A stretch of DNA of 64,000 bases from Parabacteroides goldsteinii DSM 19448 = WAL 12034 (lineage in GTDB: Bacteria > Bacteroidota > Bacteroidia > Bacteroidales > Tannerellaceae). Position 1 is the first letter of the stretch. Each line of letters begins with the position of its first letter. The notes under the pieces are model-generated. The model searched no databases. It was not told where the DNA came from and saw only the letters and a list, made by a program, of their open reading frames with translations. Positions 8,084 through 17,080 of the stretch are shown here, one piece after another. The position numbers and the translations under genes were made by a program. The stretch covers positions 2,689,373 to 2,753,372 of the forward strand of contig NZ_KQ033912.1 in NCBI RefSeq assembly GCF_000969835.1, in the 5' to 3' direction.

Positions 8084-9922
8084 TCAGTTCTGCCAGTCAC
8101 CGTTCTCTTTTATTAACTGAACTAAACGTTCTACTGCATCTTCTTCGGGGATGTTTTTCAGTACGCATTCTTTGCCTTTGTAGAGGCTGATCTGCCCGCG
8201 TCCCGCACCTACATAACCGTAGTCGGCATCAGCCATTTCGCCGGGACCGTTTACGATACAGCCCATGATGCCGATCTTCAATCCTTTCAGGTGGGAAGTG
8301 GCTTCTTTGATGCGGGCAATCGTCGTTTGCAGGTCATAGAGCGTACGTCCGCAACTCGGGCAGGAGATATATTCTGTTTTGCTGATGCGCGAACGGGTTG
8401 CCTGGAGGATGCCGAACATGTAACTGTCGGTGACCAGGGCTTCGCATTCATCGTTATTATGTAGCATGATACCGTCGCCGAAACCATCGAGCAGCAAGGT
8501 GCCGAAGTCGGCCGCAGCTTTGAGTTGCAGGGCTTCTTTGTCCGGTTCGTGATAGTCGCGGTGAAGGATGACGGGGATATCGCAGCCGGCTGCCAGTAAT
8601 TTGTGCATGGCTGCACGTTGCGATCCGACACCGTTGCGGTGGTGGGTGCTCAGGACTGCCACGGCTGTTTTATCCTGTTTCAGTATCTCCAGCGTCTTGT
8701 CCGTCAGGTCATTGTATGTCAGGCGGATGAATTTCAGCGGAGAGTTGTATTCTTTCATCTCCTCTATTTCGGAAGCGATGAAGTAAGGGTAGGCATTCGG
8801 ACGTTCTTTCCAGAAATGGGCATCTACCAGCATGCGGAAGTTGTCGGGAAGATTGTCCGGGTCTTCTTTGCCGATGTATATGTAATCGGGTAGGGAAGAA
8901 TAGTCGAATTCAAAGTAGCCGTTGCTACGGTCGGAGATGACAACGGGAGGGAAATTGCCTCCGATGCCTTCCGTTACTCGGCTGATGCGGCGTGTGGCTG
9001 TTACCGGGTCGTATCCGGGAACTGCCTGGGCGGTAATCGGCCTGTGCTCCCGGAGTTCCAGTATGTAGTTTACCAGTTTGCGGGCAACCGGTATTTCTGC
9101 TTCCGGGTCTTCGCTGAGGGATACGCGGATGGTATCACCTATTCCGTCGGTCAGCAGGGCGCCGATACCGACAGCACTTTTAATGCGGCCGTCTTCACCG
9201 TCACCGGCTTCGGTCACTCCCAGGTGGAGCGGGTAGTGCATGTCTTCTGCCTCCATGGTACGGACGAGCAGACGTACGGTGCGGACCATGACAACCGTGT
9301 TGGATGCTTTGATGGAGATTACCACGTCCGGGAAATTCTCGTCCCGGCAGATACGCAGAAATTCCATGCAGGAGGCAACCATTCCTTCAGGGGTATCACC
9401 ATACCGGCTCATGATACGGTCGGACAGTGAACCATGATTTACGCCAATGCGGATGGCGGTTCCGTGTTTTTTACAAATGTCGAGGAAAGGGACAAAACGG
9501 TCGCGTATCTTCTGCAATTCGGCGGCATATTCTTCGTCGGTGTATTCCAGAAGGTCAAATGTTTTTACTTTGTCAACGTAGTTACCGGGGTTGATACGTA
9601 CTTTTTCCACCACTTCGGCGGCGGCATCGGCTGCTCTGGGGTTGAAATGTATGTCGGCAACGAGCGGGGTGGTATATCCCTGGGCATTCAGTTCTTTCCG
9701 GATCTCTCCCAGGTTGCGGGCTTCGCGTTCTCCCTGTGCGGTGAAACGCACATATTCGGCTCCGGCTTCGATCATGCGGATGGCCTGGCGGACAGAGGCT
9801 TCGGTGTCCATGGTGGATACATTGGCCATGGATTGGATACGTATCGGGTTCTCGCCCCCCAACGGGGTGTTTCCTATATTGACAACAGATGATTTACGGC
9901 GACTGTAATTAAAATAATCCAT
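8084..9922 (-). CDS. ispG: 4-hydroxy-3-methylbut-2-enyl diphosphate synthase, large form
   Basis: A 612-aa IspG (GcpE), the iron-sulfur enzyme converting MEcPP to HMBPP in the MEP isoprenoid pathway. The N-terminal TIM barrel starts with NYSRRKSSVVNIGNTPLGG and PIRIQSMANVSTMDT; the C-terminal 4Fe-4S domain has ISCPSCGRT and GIMGCIVNGPGEMADADYG, giving the three Cys ligands and the Glu. It is about 240 residues longer than the E. coli enzyme because of a central extra domain (roughly 290-490), the form typical of Bacteroidetes, Chlorobi and plants. It sits between purE and dut in a minus-strand array, with a repeat element in its upstream gap. Confidence 0.95.
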   Translation of the reverse strand: MDYFNYSRRKSSVVNIGNTPLGGENPIRIQSMANVSTMDTEASVRQAIRMIEAGAEYVRFTAQGEREARNLGEIRKELNAQGYTTPLVADIHFNPRAADAAAEVVEKVRINPGNYVDKVKTFDLLEYTDEEYAAELQKIRDRFVPFLDICKKHGTAIRIGVNHGSLSDRIMSRYGDTPEGMVASCMEFLRICRDENFPDVVISIKASNTVVMVRTVRLLVRTMEAEDMHYPLHLGVTEAGDGEDGRIKSAVGIGALLTDGIGDTIRVSLSEDPEAEIPVARKLVNYILELREHRPITAQAVPGYDPVTATRRISRVTEGIGGNFPPVVISDRSNGYFEFDYSSLPDYIYIGKEDPDNLPDNFRMLVDAHFWKERPNAYPYFIASEIEEMKEYNSPLKFIRLTYNDLTDKTLEILKQDKTAVAVLSTHHRNGVGSQRAAMHKLLAAGCDIPVILHRDYHEPDKEALQLKAAADFGTLLLDGFGDGIMLHNNDECEALVTDSYMFGILQATRSRISKTEYISCPSCGRTLYDLQTTIARIKEATSHLKGLKIGIMGCIVNGPGEMADADYGYVGAGRGQISLYKGKECVLKNIPEEDAVERLVQLIKENGDWQN

Positions 9923-9969
9923 TTACTAGTTTGTTTTGGGGAACATGGCCGGAGCGTCCGGTGGTATCT

Positions 9970-10063
9970 GTTTCCCCTCTTGAGAGGAGATAAGGGGTGT
10001 GTTATCTTTTCGCCTTATTTACTGGCTTTAACACACCCCCTGCCCGCTCTCAAGAGGGGAAAA
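9970..10063. repeat. Inverted repeat pair (CCCCTCTTGAGAGG / GGGTGTGTTA type)
   Basis: Two half-elements in opposite orientation, 9970-10004 and 10029-10063, each running from a CCCCTCTTGAGAGG palindrome to GGGGTGTGTTA, separated by 24 bp. A third copy of the half-element occurs at 24828-24863. It fills most of the 186-bp gap between purE and ispG; the remaining bases show no gene. Confidence 0.8.
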
Positions 10064-10108
10064 GTTACCTTTCAGTCGCTAAAAACAGGCTATGTTCCAA
10101 CAATCTGA

Positions 10109-10615
10109 TTAATTTGTTTTGTATTTAAAAGATACCTGAGCTAACTCTTCGTTGGCTTTTACGATCTTTTTCTTCAGATTTTCCTTGTAATCGGCCAGCT
10201 TGCCCTGGAGTTGTTCGTCTCCTACGGCAAGCATCTGGACTGCCAGGATTCCGGCGTTTAATGCTCCGTTGATACCGACAGTGGCAACAGGAATTCCCGG
10301 AGGCATCTGTACGATAGCCAGCAGGGCGTCCATACCGTCGAGTGTAGAGTTGATAGGCACACCGATTACCGGAACGGTAGTCATGGATGCAATCACGCCA
10401 CACAGGTGTGCAGCCATACCGGCTGCGGCGATAATAACTTTAATACCACGGTCTTTGGCTCCTTTGGCAAAGGCTTCCACTTCAGCCGGAGTACGGTGGG
10501 CAGACAAGGCGTGCATTTCGAAAGGAATCTCCATTTCGTCCAGCAACTTGGCTGCTTTTTCCATTACGGGCAGGTCGGAAGTGCTGCCCATGATAATACT
10601 TACTACCGGTGTCAT
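10109..10615 (-). CDS. purE: N5-carboxyaminoimidazole ribonucleotide mutase
   Basis: A 168-aa class I PurE, which rearranges N5-CAIR to CAIR in purine synthesis. Diagnostic residues: MGSTSDLPVMEKA at the N-terminus (phosphate loop), ALSAHRTP (catalytic His and substrate binding), AAGMAAHLCGVIAS, and VIGVPINSTLDGMDALLAIVQMPPGIPVAT. The length is standard. The start ATG directly follows the stop of gcvH (no gap), so the pair is probably translated in a coupled way. Confidence 0.95.
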   Translation of the reverse strand: MTPVVSIIMGSTSDLPVMEKAAKLLDEMEIPFEMHALSAHRTPAEVEAFAKGAKDRGIKVIIAAAGMAAHLCGVIASMTTVPVIGVPINSTLDGMDALLAIVQMPPGIPVATVGINGALNAGILAVQMLAVGDEQLQGKLADYKENLKKKIVKANEELAQVSFKYKTN

Positions 10616-10996
10616 TTATTTTGCGATCAGTTGTTCGTATTCGGCAGCCGACAGCAGGTCGTCCAGTTCAGAAGGGTCAGACATGGAAATCTTGATCAAC
10701 CATCCGTTTCCGTAAACATCTTCGTTTACCAGTTCAGGTTTGTCTTCCAGTTCGGAGTTTGCCTGGATCACTTCTCCGCTAACCGGCATGAACAGGTCGG
10801 AAACAGTTTTTACAGCTTCGATTGTACCGAAAACTTCTTCTTTGGCAACGACTTCGCCTTCAGTGGTGATGTCTACAAAAACGATTTCGCCTAATTCGCT
10901 CTGAGCATAGTCAGTGATACCGATATAGGCAACTTCGCCGTCTACACGAATCCATTCGTGATCTTTTGTGTACTTTAAATCAGCAGGAAAGTTCAT
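10616..10996 (-). CDS. gcvH: Glycine cleavage system H protein
   Basis: A 126-aa lipoyl carrier protein of the glycine cleavage complex, shuttling the aminomethyl group between the P, T and L proteins. The lipoylation site is Lys63 in [20 protein letters not shown], and the start [28 protein letters not shown] is typical. The P and T genes are not in the window. It lies between the PAP2-like gene (16 bp) and purE (abutting), a layout that follows cotranscription rather than pathway. Confidence 0.95.
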   Translation of the reverse strand: MNFPADLKYTKDHEWIRVDGEVAYIGITDYAQSELGEIVFVDITTEGEVVAKEEVFGTIEAVKTVSDLFMPVSGEVIQANSELEDKPELVNEDVYGNGWLIKISMSDPSELDDLLSAAEYEQLIAK

Positions 10997-11012
10997 AACT
11001 TTAGTGTTTTTA

Positions 11013-11633
11013 TTAGATGAATAAATAGATATAACTCAATAATGAGGCTACAAAGGTACATATAAAACCGAGACAAAAGCCGGCATATACCTGCATAGGA
11101 GTATGCCGTTTTAAAAAGATACGTGAAGTACCGACCAGCCCGGCTGCCAGCAGTATGATAATGAATCCCCAGTAAGGATTTATCAGGTGGATGCGCGCAA
11201 CACCCATGATTCCTCCGAGAAGTCCTCCGATGCCCAGCGCATGGGCACTGATCTTCCAGAAGAAGTTAATGCACAGGGAAAAGAGCAATGCTACGCAGGC
11301 CCCCATCAGCAACGAGAGGAACCAGAACGGGATCATCATCTTGTACATATAAAATATACAGACCATGATGGAGGTGATGATGATCAGGTAGGGAACTACC
11401 CGTTCTTTGCGGTCTGTCAGTTCCAGGTCGCCGGCGGCCCCGTTCTTAACCATCAGAAAGATGAAAATTCCCGGAACGACGGCTGTCGACAGGAAGGCTC
11501 CGCCAACCAGAAACAACTTCATGGTGGGCGGGTAGATCGCCAGGTATGTGAATGACAATGCCAGAATGACTCCATACGTTATCATTAGTAACGGGTGGAA
11601 CATGCCGGATATTATATTTGAAAACAATCTCAT
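11013..11633 (-). CDS. PAP2-like integral membrane protein
   Basis: A 206-aa protein with about six membrane helices. Degenerate PAP2 phosphatase motifs appear in order: [11 protein letters not shown] (KxxxxxxRP-like), [11 protein letters not shown] (PSGH-like, with Ser and His), and [17 protein letters not shown] (SRxxxxxHxxxD-like, with the Asp replaced by Gln). Family members dephosphorylate lipid phosphates such as undecaprenyl diphosphate. The altered third motif makes activity uncertain. It lies 12 bp after rpoN and 16 bp before gcvH. Confidence 0.7.
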   Translation of the reverse strand: MRLFSNIISGMFHPLLMITYGVILALSFTYLAIYPPTMKLFLVGGAFLSTAVVPGIFIFLMVKNGAAGDLELTDRKERVVPYLIIITSIMVCIFYMYKMMIPFWFLSLLMGACVALLFSLCINFFWKISAHALGIGGLLGGIMGVARIHLINPYWGFIIILLAAGLVGTSRIFLKRHTPMQVYAGFCLGFICTFVASLLSYIYLFI

Positions 11634-11645
11634 AACGCTTCAAAT

Positions 11646-13100
11646 TTATATTTCTTTTCTGAGCCTTGCAACCGGAATGTCTAGTTGTTCCCGGTATTTG
11701 GCCACTGTGCGGCGGGCGATCACATAACCTTTCTCTTTGAGGATCGTGGTGAGTTCCTCGTCTGTGAGCGGTTTGCGTTTATCCTCGCTGTCTATGTGTT
11801 CTTTCATTATCTTCTTCACCTCACGGGTGGATATTTCCTCGCCGCTGTCGGTTTGCATCGATTCGGAGAAGAAGAACTTCAGAGGGTAGATGCCGAAATT
11901 GGTTTGCACGTATTTACTGTTGCTAACCCTCGAAATGGTCGATATGTCGTATCCCGCACGTTCGGCCACGTCTTTCAGTATCATCGGGCGCAGGGTCGCA
12001 TCGTCTCCCGTCAGGAAAAAGTCCCGTTGCAGGAGGATGATGGCTTCCATCGTACGCTGTAATGTTTCCTGGCGCTGTTTAATAGCGTCGATAAACCATT
12101 GTGCGGAATCCAGCTTTTGTTTTACGAACTGCACTGCTTCACGCATTTTGGAAGTCTGGTTGGCCTTATTGCCGGTGTAGTCCTGAAACATTTCCGCATA
12201 TTCACGGCTGATCTTCAGATCCGGAATATCCCGGTTGTTCATACTCAGGATCAATTCGCCGTTCACCGCCTCGACCAGGAAATCCGGAATGACCTGGCTC
12301 ATGGCTGCTTCCATAGAACCACCCCAGCTGCTGCAAGGTTTAGGATCGAGAGCAATTATTTCGTGAATAGCCTTTTTCAGCGTGCCTTCGCTGATGTTGA
12401 GGCCGCGCATGATCTTGTCGTAGTGCTTGCGGGTAAATTCCTCGAAATATTCCGTGAGGATATGGATAGCCATCTTTACTCCGGGCGTCGACTCTTTACG
12501 GTCGAGTTGGAGCAATAAACATTCCTGTAGGTTGCGGGCTCCGACTCCGGCGGGGTCGAAATCCTGTATGATGGTGAGCACCTCTTCTATTTCTTTCTCG
12601 TTAACGTCTTGTCCGGCCTGGAAAACCAGGTCGTCGGCAATGGCGGAGAGTTCGCGACGCAAGTAACCGTCGTCGTCTATATTTCCGATAATATATTCGG
12701 CAATCTTCATTTCCTTTTCCGGCAGGTCACGCAATCCGAGCTGTTGCAGCAGATATTCGTTCAATGACTGGCTTACGGAAAAAGGAATATCTTCCTTGCG
12801 GTCGGTTTTCTCGCTTATCTCGCGGAGCTTGTAATCCGGGATATCGTCTTCACTCATATAGTCTCCGAGTGAGAGGTCTGTATCTGTTTCGTTTGTAGTT
12901 ATATCATCAACACCCTCGTCGTCAGTCCGTTCAAAGTCGTCCGCAATATCCTTTCCTTCCTCCAGGGCAGGATTATCCTCCAGTTCGTGCTTGATTCGTT
13001 CTTCCAGCTCGATAGCGGGAAGTTCCAGAAGCCGTATTAACTGGATCTGCTGCGGAGATAGCTTTTGCTGTAACTTTTGTTGTAACTGTTGCTTCAACAT
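11646..13100 (-). CDS. rpoN: RNA polymerase sigma-54 factor
   Basis: A 484-aa sigma-54. Region I at the N-terminus is Gln/Leu-rich (LKQQLQQKLQQKLSPQQIQLIRLL) and contacts activator ATPases; an acidic region II spans ~50-110; the core-binding region follows; the C-terminal RpoN box ARRTVAKYRE (462-471) reads the -24 element. It directs transcription only with an enhancer-binding protein, none of which is in this window. It heads the minus-strand array. A TATATTTG -7 box lies ~28 nt upstream. Confidence 0.96.
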   Translation of the reverse strand: MLKQQLQQKLQQKLSPQQIQLIRLLELPAIELEERIKHELEDNPALEEGKDIADDFERTDDEGVDDITTNETDTDLSLGDYMSEDDIPDYKLREISEKTDRKEDIPFSVSQSLNEYLLQQLGLRDLPEKEMKIAEYIIGNIDDDGYLRRELSAIADDLVFQAGQDVNEKEIEEVLTIIQDFDPAGVGARNLQECLLLQLDRKESTPGVKMAIHILTEYFEEFTRKHYDKIMRGLNISEGTLKKAIHEIIALDPKPCSSWGGSMEAAMSQVIPDFLVEAVNGELILSMNNRDIPDLKISREYAEMFQDYTGNKANQTSKMREAVQFVKQKLDSAQWFIDAIKQRQETLQRTMEAIILLQRDFFLTGDDATLRPMILKDVAERAGYDISTISRVSNSKYVQTNFGIYPLKFFFSESMQTDSGEEISTREVKKIMKEHIDSEDKRKPLTDEELTTILKEKGYVIARRTVAKYREQLDIPVARLRKEI

Positions 13101-13127
13101 ATTTAAAATCGTCTACATTAGAACATG

Positions 13128-13135
13128 CAAATATA
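13128..13135 (-). promoter_or_regulatory. Candidate -7 box for the rpoN operon
   Basis: TATATTTG on the minus strand matches TAnnTTTG and lies 27 nt before the rpoN ATG. No good TTG -33 element is found 19-21 nt further upstream, so this is weak. Confidence 0.35.
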
Positions 13136-13302
13136 ACTTTTTACGCTGAACACGCTTATGATTAAAAGCATAATTGTTCTAAAGAAACGGCCTTCCGGGC
13201 GATTTCCGGTGAATATTAACATGTCTCGACGTGAATTAGTTCCTTGAAATGCCTTAAAAATCAAAACTATTCAATATTTTTGCGTTTATAAAGAATTACC
13301 AT

Positions 13303-15480
13303 ATGATGTCAACACTAACAAAGAACAAATATAACCGATTATCCAAAGAGGAACTGATACTATTATTAGAAGCACGTGACAATGAACGGAAGGCCGATAC
13401 CGGCAGTTCTTTTGCTGAAGCTTCCAATATCAAGCGTATTATTTCCGAGGTACTTGTATTGCTGTTTAATGAAGAACGCCAGCCGATAGAGAAGGCCATG
13501 AGTTTGCTCCTGAACTTTTTCAATGCAGACTGGGGATATGTAGCTATTTTTGAAAAAGACGGGCGGACAGCCTATTCCCCTTACGAAGTGATGAGCGAAT
13601 GGGTGGAAGTCCCCAAAGAGAACCATTCGGAACTGACGGACGAGACTATCCCCTGGATCATGGAAACAGTGAAGGACGGACGTGATATCGTCATGTGCAG
13701 CATGAGCGACCTGCCTCCGGAAGCGGAAACGGATAAAAAGCTGTTTGAGTTGCAGCACCTGAAATCCATGCTTATTATTCCGCTTTCTTTCCATAATAAA
13801 ATACAGGGGTTTATTGGTTTTGATTCTGTTCGTGTACAACGTTTCTGGACTGCTACGGAAATCGAAGACTTACATATTATAGCAAGTATCTTTTCCCTGA
13901 TCATCGAACGTCGGGAGACACAAGCCAGCCTGGAAGAATCGAGGAAACATTTGGCGGAACTCAGCATCAAATTTAAACAGTTCTTCAATAATTTGCCTAT
14001 CGGGGTGGAACTATATGACTCCGAAGGTTACCTGATCGATCTCAATGAGGCTGATGCCCGTATTTTCGGCTCTGCCCGCAAAGATCTTTTAGGCATTAAT
14101 CTTTTCAGGAACCCGGCTATTCCGGAGAAAATACTGAAGGGGATAAAGAGCGGACGGGCGTTTAGTTTTCCATTCGTCTATGATTTTAGTATCATACAGA
14201 ATACCAGCTATTATCCATCGGCATTCGTAGACCAGGTCAAATATCTTCAGATAAAGGGAATAGGACTGAATGATCCGGAGTTCGGGCTGGTCGGATACCT
14301 GCTAATCATTTCAGATAACACGGATATGCAACTTAAAGCGGAACAGACCCGTAACAACCTGGCTATTTTGAAAGCCGTTCTGTTGTCCGGCCGTTCAATA
14401 GTCGGTGAGTATAGTGTGGAGGAGGATGAACTGTATATAGACCCTGTGTTGAATGACCATTCCAGTTCAAATCCTTTGTTCAATTATCTGAAGACACATA
14501 ATTATCTGTCTATTCAGGAGTTGTGGGATTTGGGGCAATTCAGTTCTATCCCCGGGAATGATATGGGACCTCTTTTGCAGGTTATCCGCGGAGAGACTGA
14601 TAATTGTAGTTTTGTATGTAAAATGTTTGTCCGGACAGTTCCCACCTGGATTCGTATAAATGCCCAGGCACACAAAATCAATAAAGACGGGCATCCCTGC
14701 AAAGTTGTTTGTTATATAACGGACATAACGGGAGAGAAACAGTTGGAAGAGAATTTGCAGCAGGCCCGTGACGAATCGCGTAAGAATGAACTGGAAATGC
14801 AAAAGGCCCGTGAGGCAGATATGCTGAAATCTACGTTTCTGGCCAATATGAGCCATGAGATCCGTACGCCTTTGAATGCCATTGTCGGTTTCTCCGGTAT
14901 CATTGCTGAAATGGATGATGAAGAGGGAAAGGATGAATATGTGAAGATTATCAATACAAATTGCGATCTGCTTCTTCGTCTGGTCACCGATATCCTTGAT
15001 TTCTCAAAGATCGAATCGGGAATGATGGATTATTCGCTGGCAGATGTCAATATAAAGGAAATATGTGCAGAACAATATAAAGTACATTCCCTGAAAGTCC
15101 AGGAAGGCGTCTCCATGCGGTGCGACCTGAATGCTTTGCCGGACAAAATACTCCATACCGACCCCAAGCGAGTTACGCAAGTGGTCTCCAACTTACTGTC
15201 GAATGCCATCAAGTTTACCGAACAAGGATCTATCACCCTTTCCTATCGTGTGGAAGAGGATCATGTCTTGTTTGAAGTCAGCGACACCGGTATCGGTATT
15301 TCAGCCAGGCATATCGAAACGATTTTCGAACGGTTTACCAAAGTCGATTCTTTCAAGCAAGGTACTGGTTTAGGCTTGTCTATTTGTAAAACGATCGTCA
15401 ATGCCTTACGCGGTGAGATCGGTGTGGATTCAACGCCTGGTGTGGGATCAAGGTTCTGGTTTACACTGCCTTGTGAATAA
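13303..15480 (+). CDS. Sensor histidine kinase with GAF and PAS domains
   Basis: A 725-aa kinase without membrane segments, so probably cytosolic. Order: short N-terminal helix, GAF domain (~40-205, with LFNFFNADWGYVAIF and LKSMLIIPLSFHNKIQGFIGFDS), PAS domain (~225-345, NLPIGVELYDSEGYLIDLNEAD), a second PAS-like region (~350-480), coiled coil, HisKA with phospho-acceptor His518 (NMSHEIRTPLNAIVGFSG), and HATPase (N box LLSNAIKFTEQ, G1 DTGIGIS, G2 GTGLGLSICK). It has no receiver domain, and no response regulator gene is adjacent. The next gene downstream (15608) may be cotranscribed. Signal unknown. Confidence 0.92.
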   Translation: MMSTLTKNKYNRLSKEELILLLEARDNERKADTGSSFAEASNIKRIISEVLVLLFNEERQPIEKAMSLLLNFFNADWGYVAIFEKDGRTAYSPYEVMSEWVEVPKENHSELTDETIPWIMETVKDGRDIVMCSMSDLPPEAETDKKLFELQHLKSMLIIPLSFHNKIQGFIGFDSVRVQRFWTATEIEDLHIIASIFSLIIERRETQASLEESRKHLAELSIKFKQFFNNLPIGVELYDSEGYLIDLNEADARIFGSARKDLLGINLFRNPAIPEKILKGIKSGRAFSFPFVYDFSIIQNTSYYPSAFVDQVKYLQIKGIGLNDPEFGLVGYLLIISDNTDMQLKAEQTRNNLAILKAVLLSGRSIVGEYSVEEDELYIDPVLNDHSSSNPLFNYLKTHNYLSIQELWDLGQFSSIPGNDMGPLLQVIRGETDNCSFVCKMFVRTVPTWIRINAQAHKINKDGHPCKVVCYITDITGEKQLEENLQQARDESRKNELEMQKAREADMLKSTFLANMSHEIRTPLNAIVGFSGIIAEMDDEEGKDEYVKIINTNCDLLLRLVTDILDFSKIESGMMDYSLADVNIKEICAEQYKVHSLKVQEGVSMRCDLNALPDKILHTDPKRVTQVVSNLLSNAIKFTEQGSITLSYRVEEDHVLFEVSDTGIGISARHIETIFERFTKVDSFKQGTGLGLSICKTIVNALRGEIGVDSTPGVGSRFWFTLPCE

Positions 15481-15607
15481 AAAAGAAAGAAAGGAAACAG
15501 GTATAAGAGCTACATAATCAAAAGTTTTTGCATATATTTGTCGGAAACAGAACGTGTTTTTAGGACAGACGCCGGGAACTAAGACCAAATTTGAAAAACG
15601 ATTATGT

Positions 15608-16567
15608 ATGAAAAATGACCTGTTATATGAAAATCTTGTAACGGCTATTAAAGACAAGTTTCCGGGACGAGGCGTGCTGACAAATAAGTTGGCCGATCTT
15701 CTGATGCTGGAAAAGGAAGCCGTTTATCGTCGGTTGAGAGGCGATGTCCCTTTTACCATCTTCGAAATTGCTACCATTGCTGCCAAGCTGGATATTTCGT
15801 TGGATCATATCATTGGCTGTTCTTCGGGTAAAAGCAGGCCGTTCCAGATGAAAATGGTAAATTTCCTGAATCCGAGCGAAGAGGATTATGAGATGCTCGA
15901 AAACTTTGTGAATGAGTTGAGGTATCTCAAGGATGATCCGAATTCAGAAGTGGGCGGGGCGTTGAATATTCTTCCTCAGTCGTTGGTGTTAGGCTACAGA
16001 CATATTTATCGGTTTTACCTGTTCAAATGGATTTATCAATGTGGGAATGTTATGCCTGCCCGGTACAGCCAGATTGAACCACCGGACCGGCTGCAACTGA
16101 TTAACAGCGAGATTGTAACGGAAGTTTGTCAGGCTGCCAATGCGTACCATATAATGGATAGCATGACATTCCTGTACCTGGTGAATGATATTAAATATTT
16201 TGCCAGCATCTATCTGATTACCCGGGAGGAAATAAATGTCCTGAAGAAGGAACTGATGATCTTTATTGATGATCTGGAGACTTTGGCTGCCAGAGGTTTC
16301 TGGAAGGAAGGCAAGAATATCCACTTTTTTGTCAGCAGTGTTAACTTTGAAACCAGTTACAGTTATGTGGAAACGCAACATTGCCATCTGACGATGCTTA
16401 AATCTTTCACACTGAACGACGCGACATCTCCTGACGAAGCTATATTCCAACGGATGAAGCAGTGGATGCAATCCCTGATCCGTACTTCTACCCTGATCTC
16501 CCGTAGCGGAGAGAAAGACCGTATCGTCTTTTTTGAAGAGCAGCGGCGGATAGTAGATATGCTATAA
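15608..16567 (+). CDS. Helix-turn-helix (BetR-like) regulator-type protein, 319 aa
   Basis: Start chosen at the ATG at 15608 (MKNDLLYENL); an upstream TTG would add 18 residues with no family look. Residues ~5-70 (LTNKLADLLMLEKEAVYRRLRGDVPFTIFEIATIAAKLDISLDHIIG) are an HTH of the BetR/XRE kind. The remaining ~250 residues are helical with many aromatic residues and resemble the long C-terminal regions of uncharacterised Bacteroidetes proteins of this type; no ligand domain is recognised. It follows the histidine kinase by 127 bp in the same direction. DNA binding and a link to the kinase are inference. Confidence 0.65.
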   Translation: MKNDLLYENLVTAIKDKFPGRGVLTNKLADLLMLEKEAVYRRLRGDVPFTIFEIATIAAKLDISLDHIIGCSSGKSRPFQMKMVNFLNPSEEDYEMLENFVNELRYLKDDPNSEVGGALNILPQSLVLGYRHIYRFYLFKWIYQCGNVMPARYSQIEPPDRLQLINSEIVTEVCQAANAYHIMDSMTFLYLVNDIKYFASIYLITREEINVLKKELMIFIDDLETLAARGFWKEGKNIHFFVSSVNFETSYSYVETQHCHLTMLKSFTLNDATSPDEAIFQRMKQWMQSLIRTSTLISRSGEKDRIVFFEEQRRIVDML

Positions 16568-16714
16568 GTTTTGCAGGGTGCTAAAAGGGTGGAAAATGCT
16601 CCTTTTAACTGTTAAAATTAGCAGTTTTTGTCTGTATTGTATAAAGTTTTGTGTTCTAAAACAATTTTTAGCTACAATGCCCGGATAGCTTAACATATAT
16701 TGTCTGTAAAAGAC

Positions 16715-16745
16715 TTGACAAAGGCTTGTTACAGCCTTATCTTTG
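16715..16745 (+). promoter_or_regulatory. Strong Bacteroidetes promoter (TTG-N20-TATCTTTG)
   Basis: TTG at 16715-16717, exactly 20 nt, then TATCTTTG at 16738-16745: a textbook housekeeping promoter. No coding sequence follows it before the terminator-like hairpin at 16798-16819, which points to a small RNA. Confidence 0.8.
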
Positions 16746-16750
16746 CATTG

Positions 16751-16828
16751 TGGTTTTTTCATAATAGTATTAGATTTAAGGTTAACAAAGTTGGTTAGGG
16801 CTTGTCGTGAGACAGGCTTTAATTGTTT
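16751..16828 (+). ncRNA. Candidate small RNA (~78 nt)
   Basis: Predicted from a textbook promoter ending at 16745 and a hairpin GGGCTTGTC-GTGA-GACAGGCTT (16798-16819) with a GNRA tetraloop followed by a T-rich tail (TTTAATTGTTT). The body contains ATTAGATTTAAGGTTAACAA, a string I remember as recurring in Bacteroidales intergenic regions just after promoters; that memory is not verifiable here. There is no ORF. Start and end are estimated to within a few bases. Confidence 0.55.
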
Positions 16829-16908
16829 ATAGACCTTTCCTTCCCTTTGCCACTCTCCCTGTTTACTTCTCTCCTGACCTGTATGGGATTACTCTATAAG
16901 GAATTTGA

Positions 16909-16975
16909 AGTATCATATATTATGATATTATAATCGCATATATTATGAGAATGTTGTATCATAATATATGATACT
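16909..16975. repeat. 19-bp perfect inverted repeat, AT-rich
   Basis: AGTATCATATATTATGATA at 16909-16927 is the exact reverse complement of 16957-16975. Between them lies a third partial copy (CATATATTATGA, 16937-16948). It could be an operator for a dimeric regulator or a cruciform; no coding sequence spans it. Confidence 0.75.
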
Positions 16976-17021
16976 ATGAAGAATAAGGTAGTTTTCTCTC
17001 CGGGGGACTATCGGATAATGA

Positions 17022-17055
17022 AAAAGCCCTTTCCGGATAAACGGAAAGAGCTTTT
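17022..17055. terminator. Bidirectional terminator between convergent genes
   Basis: Stem AAAAGCCCTTTCCG / CGGAAAGAGCTTTT (14 bp, one mismatch) with loop GATAAA; A and T flanks serve both strands. It lies 26 bp past the stop of the Na/Pi cotransporter gene. Confidence 0.8.
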
Positions 17056-17080
17056 ACTTGGTAACCATAAAAGTTTATGG

